Below are positions 54,027 to 62,044 of a stretch of DNA of 64,000 bases, piece by piece; position 1 is the stretch's first letter, and every line of letters starts with the position of its first letter. The DNA lies in assembly GCF_002097535.1 (NCBI RefSeq), contig NZ_CP020772.1:1178001-1242000 (forward strand), in the 5' to 3' direction. Source of the stretch: Halobacillus mangrovi (lineage in GTDB: Bacteria > Bacillota > Bacilli > Bacillales > Halobacillaceae). Both the position numbers and the translations under genes were made by a program. The notes under the pieces were generated by a model. That model did no database searches. It was given only the letters and a program-made list of their open reading frames with translations, and was not told the origin of the DNA.

Positions 54027-55664
54027 ATGTCACTGAAGCAAATGCCGATTCGCTGGAAAATTACAATTCTATCATTTGGGATTGTCCTGTTTTCTGTGGT
54101 GATTGGCGGCATTATTATCATAGGAAAAACCATAGAATCTAAAGAAGAATCTCTAGGAGACCACGCATTGATCACAGGCAGGACGGTTGCAAACTTACCG
54201 GCTTTAAAAGAGAACCTTACAGAATCGGAAGGTTGGAAACAGATTAATCCTATGGTTGAGAGGATACGGACGATCAACAATTCGGACTACATCGTAGTGT
54301 TGAATATGAACCGCGTGCGTTTCTCTCACCCGATTGATGATAAGTTAGGGACTCTATCTTCTGGGAAAGATGAAGGACCTGCTTTTGCTGAACATAGCTA
54401 TACTTCCAAAGCTGAGGGTGAAATGGGGGTTGCTGTAAGAGCTTTTGTGCCTGTTATGAATGAAGAACATGAGCAAATTGGTGTCGTCATTGTTGGTAAT
54501 CTTCTTCCTTCCTTTTTAGACGTGTTGAATGACATGAAAAACGAAATTCTTATTGTTCTTTTTTTAACTCTATTGTTTGGCGTGACCGGATCCTGGCTGC
54601 TTGCAAGACACATAAAAGAACAAACGTATCGATTGGAGCCTCATGAAATCGTACAGCTTCTTGTGGAAAGAACCGCAACCTTTCAAGCTATGAATGAAGG
54701 AGTTGTGGCCATTAATAATGAAGGCAGAATTACGATTATGAATGATAAAGCTAGTAAGATACTGGGAATAGCAGGAGATCAGACGGGACAACAGATTGAA
54801 AAAGTGATCCCTGATATAAAATTAGGCGGAGTTCTCAACTCTGGAAAAGCTGTCTACAATAAAGAATTACGGTTAGGAAGTACGCTGGTGATGAGCACTC
54901 AAATCCCGGTACGTGTGAACAATGATACAATCGGAGCGGTTGTTATTTTTCAAGATCGGACAGATGTGACTAAACTTGCTGAGGAATTAACTGGAGTTAA
55001 AGCTTTTGTAGATGCTTTAAGAGTTCAAAATCATGAACACCTTAACAAATTACATACCATAGCTGGACTGATTCAACTGGATAAAAAGGAGCAAGCCCTA
55101 AACTTCGTATTTGAAACCTCTGAAAAGCAGGAGCAGCTATCAAATTTTCTTGTGAAAAACTTGCGAGATTATAGCTTATCCGGCTTATTACTGAGTAAAG
55201 TGAGTCGCGGGAAAGAGTTAGGGATAGAAGTCAATATTGACGAACAGAGTGAACTTAAACATTATCCACCCTTAATGGACCACCATGATTTCGTTCTTAT
55301 CCTGGGAAACTTGATCGAGAATGCCTTTCACTCATTCGAAGATATAGAACGAGATCAAAAATGGATTGATATCTTTCTTGTACAGGATGAAGCCGCTTGC
55401 CAGATCTGTGTCGAAGATAATGGAAAAGGAATTCAGGAAGAGAAACAATCCAAAATTTTCGACAGAGGTTTCACGACTAAAGGTGATAATGGCTCAGGGA
55501 TTGGACTATATTTGGTGAAGAAAATTGTAGATAAAGGGTTAGGAGAGATTGAACTCATTTCTCAACAGAATGAAGGAACTAGTGTTGTTATAACCATTCC
55601 TATGATGATCGAGGAGGATAGATATGAGCAACCAACAACCGGTAATTCAAGTACTATTAATTGA
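54027..55664 (+). CDS. Sensor histidine kinase, CitA/DcuS (DctS-like) family
   Basis: A 545-residue membrane kinase. The first membrane helix is about 13-33, followed by an extracytoplasmic CitA-type PAS sensor domain (to about 170), a second helix (about 175-195), a cytoplasmic PAS domain (about 215-320) and a SPOB-type kinase core. The H-box is LRVQNHEHLNKLHTIAG; ATP-site motifs are LGNLIENAF, DNGKGI and GSGIGLYLVKKI. It probably senses a di- or tricarboxylate with the help of the divergent DctP-type protein. It overlaps the response regulator by 41 nt. Confidence 0.9.
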   Translation: MSLKQMPIRWKITILSFGIVLFSVVIGGIIIIGKTIESKEESLGDHALITGRTVANLPALKENLTESEGWKQINPMVERIRTINNSDYIVVLNMNRVRFSHPIDDKLGTLSSGKDEGPAFAEHSYTSKAEGEMGVAVRAFVPVMNEEHEQIGVVIVGNLLPSFLDVLNDMKNEILIVLFLTLLFGVTGSWLLARHIKEQTYRLEPHEIVQLLVERTATFQAMNEGVVAINNEGRITIMNDKASKILGIAGDQTGQQIEKVIPDIKLGGVLNSGKAVYNKELRLGSTLVMSTQIPVRVNNDTIGAVVIFQDRTDVTKLAEELTGVKAFVDALRVQNHEHLNKLHTIAGLIQLDKKEQALNFVFETSEKQEQLSNFLVKNLRDYSLSGLLLSKVSRGKELGIEVNIDEQSELKHYPPLMDHHDFVLILGNLIENAFHSFEDIERDQKWIDIFLVQDEAACQICVEDNGKGIQEEKQSKIFDRGFTTKGDNGSGIGLYLVKKIVDKGLGEIELISQQNEGTSVVITIPMMIEEDRYEQPTTGNSSTIN

Positions 55665-56316
55665 AGATGATCCAATGGTTCAAGAAGTAAATCGTCAATT
55701 CATAGAAAGAGTTCCAAATTTTCAGGTTGTGGATACGGCCTCTGATGGCAAAGAGGGAGTAAAACTTGCTAACCAGCTTGCTCCAGACTTGATTGTCCTG
55801 GATATTTATATGCCTGGCCAAGATGGCATTCATACATTAAAAGAAATTCGCAGCCATGCTTTTGATATTGATGTCATCGTCATAACTGCTGCCAACGATA
55901 AAGAAACAATTCGTTCCATGTTTCAGCATGGAGCTAAAGACTATATCATTAAGCCTTTTAAGTTTGAACGACTACAGCAATCCTTGATGAACTATCGTTC
56001 TTATCGGTTAAAAATGAGTGGAAGCGGGGAGATGAAACAGCAGCATATTGATCATTTAATAACAAATCAGTTAGAAAGTGGCGGGGTAAAGGAATTACCT
56101 AAAGGATTGAACCAGCAAACGTTGGAACAAATCACTACCTTCCTCAACCAACAATCTGATGCTTTATCAGCTGAGCAAGTAGCTGATGGGATTGGAATTG
56201 CACGAGTGACAGCGCGAAGATATTTGGATTATCTCCAGAAAAATGGTGAAGTAGATATAGACATTCAATATGGTGGGGTAGGCCGCCCTGTGAACCGTTA
56301 CTTAATGAGAATTTGA
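55624..56316 (+). CDS. Response regulator, CitB/DcuR (DctR-like) family
   Basis: A 230-residue regulator with a receiver domain (about 8-125; acidic pair E14-D15-D16, phosphoacceptor D60 in LIVLDIYMPG, Lys in YIIKPFKF) and a C-terminal helix-turn-helix (ALSAEQVADGIGIARVTARRYLDYL). GAGGAGG before the ATG at 55624 sits inside the kinase gene, coupling the two. The likely target is the TAXI-TRAP operon starting at 56452. Confidence 0.91.
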   Translation: MSNQQPVIQVLLIEDDPMVQEVNRQFIERVPNFQVVDTASDGKEGVKLANQLAPDLIVLDIYMPGQDGIHTLKEIRSHAFDIDVIVITAANDKETIRSMFQHGAKDYIIKPFKFERLQQSLMNYRSYRLKMSGSGEMKQQHIDHLITNQLESGGVKELPKGLNQQTLEQITTFLNQQSDALSAEQVADGIGIARVTARRYLDYLQKNGEVDIDIQYGGVGRPVNRYLMRI

Positions 56317-56350
56317 GACTTTTCCTGTGTCAATGGAAAGTCTCTTTTTT
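56315..56350 (+). terminator. Terminator after the first two-component system
   Basis: GAGACTTTTCC and GGAAAGTCTC, then TTTTTT. Confidence 0.86.
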
Positions 56351-56403
56351 ATGACCAAAAAGACCAAAATGTCCATTATGTTCATAATATTCTAAAAACA
56401 TTG

Positions 56404-56417
56404 TGTAAGCGTTACCA
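56404..56417 (+). promoter_or_regulatory. CcpA cre-like site before the TAXI-TRAP genes
   Basis: TGTAAGCGTTACCA matches the cre consensus TGWAANCGNTNWCA except at one position. It lies 35 nt before the binding-protein start, suggesting carbon catabolite repression of this importer. Confidence 0.55.
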
Positions 56418-56451
56418 TGATTATAGAATTTATAATCTTGGGGGTTATTAC

Positions 56452-57447
56452 ATGATAAAACGTTTATCGTTTGTACTTACTTTAGTGCTAGTTATGATCT
56501 TAGCTGCTTGCGGCAGTGATGGTGGTTCAGAAGAAGCTTCAGGTTCAGGAGGCTCTGGTTCTGAGTCTATCGTATTTGGTACTGGTGGGACGTCAGGTAC
56601 ATACTATCCGATCGGTGGGGCTTTGAAGCCAGTGTTTGAAGAAAGTGACAGTATCGACAACGTTACAGTTGAATCAACGGGTGCTTCTGTAGCTAACATT
56701 CAAAACATAAAAGATAGCTTAAATCAGATGGCGATCATTATGAGTGATGTTGGATACGATGCACTAGAAGGAAAAGGGCAATTTGAAGGAAGCGCTGTAG
56801 ATATCCAGGCTATGGCTGGAATGTATCAAAACGTTGTCCAAGTTGTAGCTCTGAAAGATAGTGGAATCAAATCCATCGCAGATTTAAAAGGCAAGAAAGT
56901 CGGAGTCGGAAAAGTAGGTTCAGGTGTAGAACAAAGTGCTAAGAAAGTATTGGAAGCCGTGGATTTGACTTATGATGATCTAGGAAAAGTAACTCACACG
57001 GGTTATGCAGATAGTGTACAGGAGATGAAAAACGGAAACTTGGATGCGGCGTTCTTTACTTCCGGCGTACCGAACAGCAATATTACGGACTTGATGCAGC
57101 AAACTGATATCAATTTTGTAGAGATCAATGGAGAAACAGCTGAGAAACTAATGGAAAAATATCCGTTCTACAAAGCTAATACGATCGAAGCTGGTGATGA
57201 AGCTCGCTATAACCTGGAAGAGCCAGTAGAAACAGTAGGAATCCAGAATATGATTATCGTTTCTCCAGACTTAAGTGAAGACGTCGTCTATGATATGACG
57301 AAACGCTACTACGAATATCTTGGAACAGAAGAAGTATCTGTAGGAGCTTTGAAGCAGCTTGGACGCGATGAAATTGCCAAAGGACTGATCGCACCTCTTC
57401 ACCCTGGTGCTAAGAAATTTTATGAAGAAAAAGGCATTTTAGAGTAA
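56452..57447 (+). CDS. TAXI-family TRAP transporter solute-binding lipoprotein
   Basis: A 331-residue TAXI-type binding protein anchored by lipobox L-A-A-C at residue 20 with a Gly/Ser-rich linker. The family start FGTGGTSGTYYPIGGAL is clear, as are LKGKKVGVGKVGSGVEQSA and GVPNSNITDL. The ATG at 56452 (GGGGGTT upstream) is preferred; 17 codons in frame before it overlap the cre-like site. It delivers an organic acid or amino acid to the fused permease at 57987. Confidence 0.93.
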   Translation: MIKRLSFVLTLVLVMILAACGSDGGSEEASGSGGSGSESIVFGTGGTSGTYYPIGGALKPVFEESDSIDNVTVESTGASVANIQNIKDSLNQMAIIMSDVGYDALEGKGQFEGSAVDIQAMAGMYQNVVQVVALKDSGIKSIADLKGKKVGVGKVGSGVEQSAKKVLEAVDLTYDDLGKVTHTGYADSVQEMKNGNLDAAFFTSGVPNSNITDLMQQTDINFVEINGETAEKLMEKYPFYKANTIEAGDEARYNLEEPVETVGIQNMIIVSPDLSEDVVYDMTKRYYEYLGTEEVSVGALKQLGRDEIAKGLIAPLHPGAKKFYEEKGILE

Positions 57448-57455
57448 GGGAAATA

Positions 57456-57480
57456 GGGCATCGAATCGGTGCCCTTTTTT
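57456..57480 (+). terminator. Intra-operon terminator between binding protein and DUF1850/permease genes
   Basis: GGGCATCG and CGGTGCCC form a short hairpin followed by TTTTTTT. It is directly before the DUF1850 start, and would make the binding protein more abundant than the permease through partial read-through. Confidence 0.78.
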
Positions 57481-57485
57481 ATTCG

Positions 57486-57980
57486 ATGAAGTTGAAAATA
57501 ATCGGAGCGCTGACAAGCATGCTTACCATTGGATTTCTATTATTAGTAGTGATTGAAGTTCCTGCCTTAACGGTTACATCAGAGGGGGAAACACAAGCTT
57601 TCTTTCCGTATAAAGACGGAGCCGAATTTTCTATTAGGTGGCAGCATTCGGTTGAAAAAGAGGATTGGGAAGAGATGTTTGTCCTGAAAAACAAGGAAAT
57701 TGAACTGAGCGGGACCCGGTTCAAGACATTTGGAGCAGGCGTCCCAAATGATACAGGTGAGGACACCTATATTAAAGACGGCTGGGTTTATATGACCGAA
57801 ATTAATCGAGTGATAGGAAAACAGCTGTCCATTAGAAGCGGCAAGAGTACAAATCATCGGTTTATCTATGAGAAGGATACCACCCTTCCACTAAAAGCAA
57901 ATCGTTCCTATCAACTAACTGTTAAGAATTATTCTTTACTGTATTCGTTAAAAGAGTACATAACTGCAAAGATGAGGTGA
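57486..57980 (+). CDS. DUF1850 protein associated with TAXI-TRAP permease
   Basis: A protein of about 164 residues with one N-terminal membrane helix or signal and a DUF1850 domain (FSIRWQHSVEKEDWEEMF, RFKTFGAGVPNDTGEDTY). DUF1850 genes commonly sit between TAXI binding proteins and fused TRAP permeases. The ATG at 57486 lies just past the T-run of a terminator and has no ribosome binding site; an in-frame ATG at 57519 has a GGAG 11 nt upstream and is an alternative start. Function unknown, presumably transporter assembly or gating. Confidence 0.78.
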   Translation: MKLKIIGALTSMLTIGFLLLVVIEVPALTVTSEGETQAFFPYKDGAEFSIRWQHSVEKEDWEEMFVLKNKEIELSGTRFKTFGAGVPNDTGEDTYIKDGWVYMTEINRVIGKQLSIRSGKSTNHRFIYEKDTTLPLKANRSYQLTVKNYSLLYSLKEYITAKMR

Positions 57981-57986
57981 TCAACC

Positions 57987-60140
57987 ATGAAGAAGAAAGT
58001 GAAAGACCCGGAAAGTTATGATCGTGAAAGTACAACTAGAACAGGGTTAGCAAAACCAGTTGCCCTAACCGTTTCCGTATTAGCGATTGCGTTATCCTTA
58101 TTTCATTTGTACACATCCTACGCAGGTTCCTTAGTTGATATAAAACAGAGAAGTATTCACCTGTACACCTTAATGACGTTGGGTTTTCTTCTTTATCCAT
58201 TTATGAAGAAGAAAGGGAATAAAGGTGTCCCGATTTTTGACTACATAACGGCTGGGTTATCTTTATTCGTGGCTGTCTATATGCTAATGACTGCGGAGCG
58301 GATTATCCAATCGGGCGGCCAAATCAATGATACGGATTTTTATGTAGGGATTTTAATCATTGTTCTTTTGTTTGACATCACCCGAAGAGTGACAGGATGG
58401 GGGCTGTCCCTACTAGGACTTGGTTTTTTAATCTATGGATTCTACGTAAAGTTGTCGATCTATCCTGAAATGAATGTAGCAACTGTTACAAGTGTTGCTA
58501 AACAAATTATTTCCCAACTTGTTTTCATTACAGAAGGTGTTTTAGGAACAGCTGTTGGGGTATCTGCCAGTTATATTATCCTGTTCATTTTATTCGGGGC
58601 TTTTCTCGGTAAATCAGGGATGGGGCAGCTTTTCAATGACCTGGCTTTGGCGGTTGCCGGCCATACAAAAGGCGGACCTGCAAAAGTAGCGGTCATTGCC
58701 AGTGGCTTTTTAGGTTCAATCAATGGTTCAGCTATTGCAAACGTTGTAACTACGGGAACATTTACCATTCCTCTAATGAAAAAGATCGGTTACAACAAGA
58801 ACTTTGCTGGGGCTGTTGAATCTGCCGCTAGTGTAGGAGGACAAATTCTCCCACCGATCATGGGTGCGGCCGCTTTTATTATGGCTGAAAATTTGAATGT
58901 GGCCTATACAAAAATTATTTTGGCTGGAATTATTCCGGCGCTCTTATTTTACATCGGGATTCTTTTGCAAGTGCACTTTCGTGCGGCAAAACGTGGACTT
59001 CGGGGGCTTCCGAAGAGTGAGCTGCCTTCCTTGAGAGAAGTAATTGCTGAACGAGGCCACTTGATCATTCCTATGCTTACGTTACTTTACTTGCTTTTCT
59101 CTGGAAAAACACCTTTTTACGCAGCGTTCTGGTCTATTATAGCTACCATCGTTATTGCGGGTTCAAAGCGCATGCTGCCTGTCATTGTAGCGATTTCTCT
59201 GTATTTGATCTTCCAACCTCAACTATCAGCATTGCTGACAGGAGCTAGTCTTCCAAAAGTAAGAAGTGACTGGTGGGAGCTTTTAATTATATTAGCCATT
59301 CCCCTTGTGATTAATGTATGGAGAAAATGGCTGAACATCAAGGGTGATGAAGTCGGAATCATGGACTGCCTCAAAGCTCTTGAAGACGGCGCCAAAACTA
59401 CGGTTCCGGTCGCGATTGCTTGTGGAGCTGTTGGAATCGTTGTCGGAATCGCATCTTTGACTGGTGTGGCCCTGGAGATTGCAAACAGTATCGTCAATAT
59501 CGGAAGTGCCGTTAACAGCCCGCTGATTCAGTTGCTGATCACTTTAGTCCTTACCATGATCACTTCGATTATCTTAGGTATGGGATTACCGAGTATCCCT
59601 ACCTATATCATTACAAGTACCATGGCAGCACCCATTTTATTACAGCTTCCTTTGTATAGGGAAATCGCTGGTTCTACAGAGACAGCAACCTTCGTTGCGC
59701 ATATGTTTGTCTTTTACTTCGGTATTTTTGCGAACATCACTCCACCTGTAGCTTTGGCAGCTTTTGCTGGAGCAGGGGTCGCTGGCGGGAATCCGAACAA
59801 GACAGGTTTCCAGGCGATGAAACTTGCGATTGCCGGGTTTATTGTCCCGTTCATGTTCGTATTTTCCCACGAAATGTTAATGGTCGATGCCACTTTTATA
59901 AATATTGTATCGATTACAGTCACCTCCCTTATTGGAGTTCTCCTGCTTTCGATCATGGCTGAGGGATACTTCAAGCAGGGTGTACCAGGATGGTTACGAG
60001 TGCTTGCAGGTATCGGTGCCCTGTTGCTTATCTACCCAGGTATTGTCACTGATTTAATTGGACTTGGTGTGTTTGCGCTTGTACTTTTTACGAATTTAAA
60101 AAATACAAAAGGGTTTCAGCAGGAACGTTCCGCACTTTAA
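57987..60140 (+). CDS. Fused TRAP transporter permease (DctQM-type, TAXI class)
   Basis: A 717-residue fused permease with about 17-19 membrane segments: a DctQ-like N-terminal part (about 25-155) joined to a DctM-like part. Signature stretches include ASGFLGSINGSAIANVVTTGTFTIP-type residues around 235-260 and GMGLPSIPTYIITSTMAAP in the second half. TAXI-type systems use a sodium or proton gradient. GAGGTGA precedes the ATG, six nt after the DUF1850 stop. It is followed 19 nt later by the FAH enzyme gene, so the imported compound and the FAH/SDR enzymes probably belong to one pathway. Confidence 0.92.
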   Translation: MKKKVKDPESYDRESTTRTGLAKPVALTVSVLAIALSLFHLYTSYAGSLVDIKQRSIHLYTLMTLGFLLYPFMKKKGNKGVPIFDYITAGLSLFVAVYMLMTAERIIQSGGQINDTDFYVGILIIVLLFDITRRVTGWGLSLLGLGFLIYGFYVKLSIYPEMNVATVTSVAKQIISQLVFITEGVLGTAVGVSASYIILFILFGAFLGKSGMGQLFNDLALAVAGHTKGGPAKVAVIASGFLGSINGSAIANVVTTGTFTIPLMKKIGYNKNFAGAVESAASVGGQILPPIMGAAAFIMAENLNVAYTKIILAGIIPALLFYIGILLQVHFRAAKRGLRGLPKSELPSLREVIAERGHLIIPMLTLLYLLFSGKTPFYAAFWSIIATIVIAGSKRMLPVIVAISLYLIFQPQLSALLTGASLPKVRSDWWELLIILAIPLVINVWRKWLNIKGDEVGIMDCLKALEDGAKTTVPVAIACGAVGIVVGIASLTGVALEIANSIVNIGSAVNSPLIQLLITLVLTMITSIILGMGLPSIPTYIITSTMAAPILLQLPLYREIAGSTETATFVAHMFVFYFGIFANITPPVALAAFAGAGVAGGNPNKTGFQAMKLAIAGFIVPFMFVFSHEMLMVDATFINIVSITVTSLIGVLLLSIMAEGYFKQGVPGWLRVLAGIGALLLIYPGIVTDLIGLGVFALVLFTNLKNTKGFQQERSAL

Positions 60141-60159
60141 TAGAAAGAGGTGAAGAGGG

Positions 60160-61017
60160 ATGCGTTTGGCAAATGTAAAATATGATGGGAAAGAGCAAGC
60201 AGCTGTAGTGGCTGATAGAGGCATGGTTTTTCCAATGCGTTCGATCAATCAACAATGTGGAGAATCATGGCCAGACCAATTTTTTGATCTCATCCAACCA
60301 GAGAGTTTTAAGCCGTTCCAAACATGGTGGGAGCAACAGGACCAGGCGCAGGTTGAAATAGTGAAGCCTAAGAAGTATCTCCCGTTATACCGGCATCCAA
60401 GAAAGATTTGGGGAATTGGGCTGAACTACGTGGATCATGCGTCTGATCTCGACGAAAAAGCACCCGAGGGTGAACCCGCCAGCTTTATGAAGCCGGACAC
60501 GTCGATCATCGGTTATGAAGATACGATTTGTATTCCAGAACAATCGATGAGGACGACTGCAGAAGCAGAATTAGGGGTTATTATTGGTCAAAAGTGTAAG
60601 AACGTCTCTGAAGATGAGGCGAGTGATGTGATTGCGGGCTATACGACTATTATCGATATGACAGCCGAAGACATCTTAAGACGAAATCCAAGATATCTTA
60701 CACGTTCGAAAAGCTTTGATACGTTTTTCAGCTTCGGTCCTCAGCTTTTGACACCCGATGAGATTACAGACGTTATGGAGTTGAAGGTCACGACTAAGAT
60801 CAATGGACAAGCTCATCGGACCAATACGGTTAAAAAAATGACCTTCGACCCTTATTATCTAGTTGCCTTTCATTCAAAAGTGATGACGTTACTCCCGGGG
60901 GACATCATTTCCACAGGAACTCCAGGTGCAGTCGTAATCAGGGATGGAGATCTTATAGAATGCGAGATTGATGGGTTTGTTCCCTTACGTAATCCTGTTA
61001 AAGATCTAAAAGATTAA
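60160..61017 (+). CDS. Fumarylacetoacetate hydrolase (FAH) family enzyme
   Basis: A 285-residue cytoplasmic FAH-superfamily enzyme. Seen are IWGIGLNYVDHASDL, the metal-binding E-x-E in AEAELGVIIG, the Asp of YTTIIDMTAEDI, and LPGDIISTGTPG. Family members cleave C-C bonds of 2,4-dioxo acids, decarboxylate or isomerise. GAGGTGAAGAGG precedes the ATG. With the SDR next door it resembles pathways where a keto-deoxy or hydroxy acid is oxidised to a diketo acid and then split; the substrate is not known. Confidence 0.88.
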   Translation: MRLANVKYDGKEQAAVVADRGMVFPMRSINQQCGESWPDQFFDLIQPESFKPFQTWWEQQDQAQVEIVKPKKYLPLYRHPRKIWGIGLNYVDHASDLDEKAPEGEPASFMKPDTSIIGYEDTICIPEQSMRTTAEAELGVIIGQKCKNVSEDEASDVIAGYTTIIDMTAEDILRRNPRYLTRSKSFDTFFSFGPQLLTPDEITDVMELKVTTKINGQAHRTNTVKKMTFDPYYLVAFHSKVMTLLPGDIISTGTPGAVVIRDGDLIECEIDGFVPLRNPVKDLKD

Positions 61018-61036
61018 TAGAAAGGAATGAAATGAG

Positions 61037-61828
61037 ATGGACCTACAGTTACAAGATAAGTCCGTAATCGTACTTGCTTCAAGTAAAGGACTTGGAAAAG
61101 CAATCAGTACTGAATTTGCTAAAGAAGGAGCCAAGGTGCTGATCTCCAGCAGAAGTGAAGAAGAATTGGAAAAAGCGAAAGCTGAAATTCAGGAAGTGAG
61201 CGGAAACAAATATGTCGAGTATCAAGTCTGTGATGTAACGAAAAAAGATGACCTCGTTCAACTAGTTCAGAAAGCGATCGAGCTTCATGGAACCGTTGAT
61301 GTTCTAATCAATAATGCAGGAGGTCCAAAAGCGGGTACGTTTGATGATTTTTCTGATCAAGATTGGCAGAATGCGTTCGAACTGAATCTATTAAGCTTTA
61401 CGAGAGCGATTCGGGAAGTTCTGCCGTCGATGCGAGCTAAGCAGAGCGGCAGAATTGTAAATATCGCTTCTTCATCTATTAAGCAAACGTTAGACAATTT
61501 AATTTTGTCGAACACATTTCGTTCAGGAATCGTGGGACTTTCGAAGAGTCTCTCACAGGAGCTTGCGAGTGATAATATCTTAATCAACACTGTTGGACCA
61601 GGGCGTATTGCCACAGACCGCGTCGCAAGTCTTGATGAGAAGCGGGCGGCTCAGTTGGGTCTGTCTCCGGTTGAGTTGAGGGAGAAAACAGAGCAGTCGA
61701 TTCCGTTGGGAAGGTACGGAGAGCCTGAAGAGTTTGCCAAAGCGGTTGTTTTTCTAGCGTCTGGTGCGAATACGTACATGACTGGCCAAGCGCTTGTAGT
61801 TGATGGGGGACTGGTGAAGGCGCTATAA
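61037..61828 (+). CDS. SDR-family oxidoreductase with altered catalytic motif
   Basis: A 263-residue Rossmann-fold protein. The cofactor motif is VLASSKGLGKAI (a Ser-Ser-Lys variant of the usual TGxxxGxG), NNAGG is intact at 92-96, and VGPGRIATDRV and VVDGG follow. The expected Tyr-x-x-x-Lys is absent: the aligned residues are S158 and R162 in LILSNTFRSGI, although the upstream Ser (S145/S146) is present. This belongs to a divergent SDR group; classical dehydrogenase activity should not be assumed. It lies 19 nt after the FAH gene and ends the operon. Confidence 0.85.
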   Translation: MDLQLQDKSVIVLASSKGLGKAISTEFAKEGAKVLISSRSEEELEKAKAEIQEVSGNKYVEYQVCDVTKKDDLVQLVQKAIELHGTVDVLINNAGGPKAGTFDDFSDQDWQNAFELNLLSFTRAIREVLPSMRAKQSGRIVNIASSSIKQTLDNLILSNTFRSGIVGLSKSLSQELASDNILINTVGPGRIATDRVASLDEKRAAQLGLSPVELREKTEQSIPLGRYGEPEEFAKAVVFLASGANTYMTGQALVVDGGLVKAL

Positions 61829-61842
61829 GTTTGGGAAGCGGT

Positions 61843-61942
61843 TATCGGCGAATTTTTGGCTGGTATCGGCGAACGCTGATTTATATCGTCAAACGCTGAT
61901 TTATACCAGCGAAAAATCACATATATCGGCGAACATTGAAAA
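61843..61942. repeat. Degenerate tandem repeat with a 20-bp period
   Basis: Five units start at 61843, 61864, 61884, 61904 and 61924 with consensus TATCGGCGAACGCTGATTTA. The units read TATCGGCGAA, TATCGGCGAA, TATCGTCAAA, TACCAGCGAA, TATCGGCGAA in their first half. It lies between the SDR stop and a terminator and resembles the 21-bp-period tract at 27168. Confidence 0.72.
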
Positions 61943-61952
61943 CTCTGCAATG

Positions 61953-61979
61953 AAAACCCGGCCGTGGCCGGGTTTTTTA
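61953..61979 (+). terminator. Terminator after the SDR gene and repeat tract
   Basis: AAAACCCGGCC and GGCCGGGTTTTTT form an 11-bp GC-rich stem with a two-base loop and T-run. Confidence 0.88.
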
Positions 61980-62013
61980 TATATAACCAATCTAGTATGT
62001 TATGATATTTGGA

Positions 62014-62027
62014 AGATAACGTTTACA
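62014..62027 (+). promoter_or_regulatory. Weak cre-like sequence before the second kinase gene
   Basis: AGATAACGTTTACA has the central CG and right arm of a cre site but two mismatches in the left arm. It is 17 nt before the start at 62045. Low support. Confidence 0.25.
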
Positions 62028-62044
62028 TAAAAGGAGCTCTCACC

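Noticed and set aside
52877..54280. Full-length 467-residue frame for the TRAP binding protein.
   Set aside because: The first 103-116 residues run antisense through the start of the divergent kinase gene and do not fit the family; starts at 53971 or 53932 are sensible.
61843..61942. Possible CRISPR array in the 20-bp repeats (and in the 21-bp tract at 27168).
   Set aside because: Units are contiguous with no unique spacers, are degenerate, and no cas genes are present.
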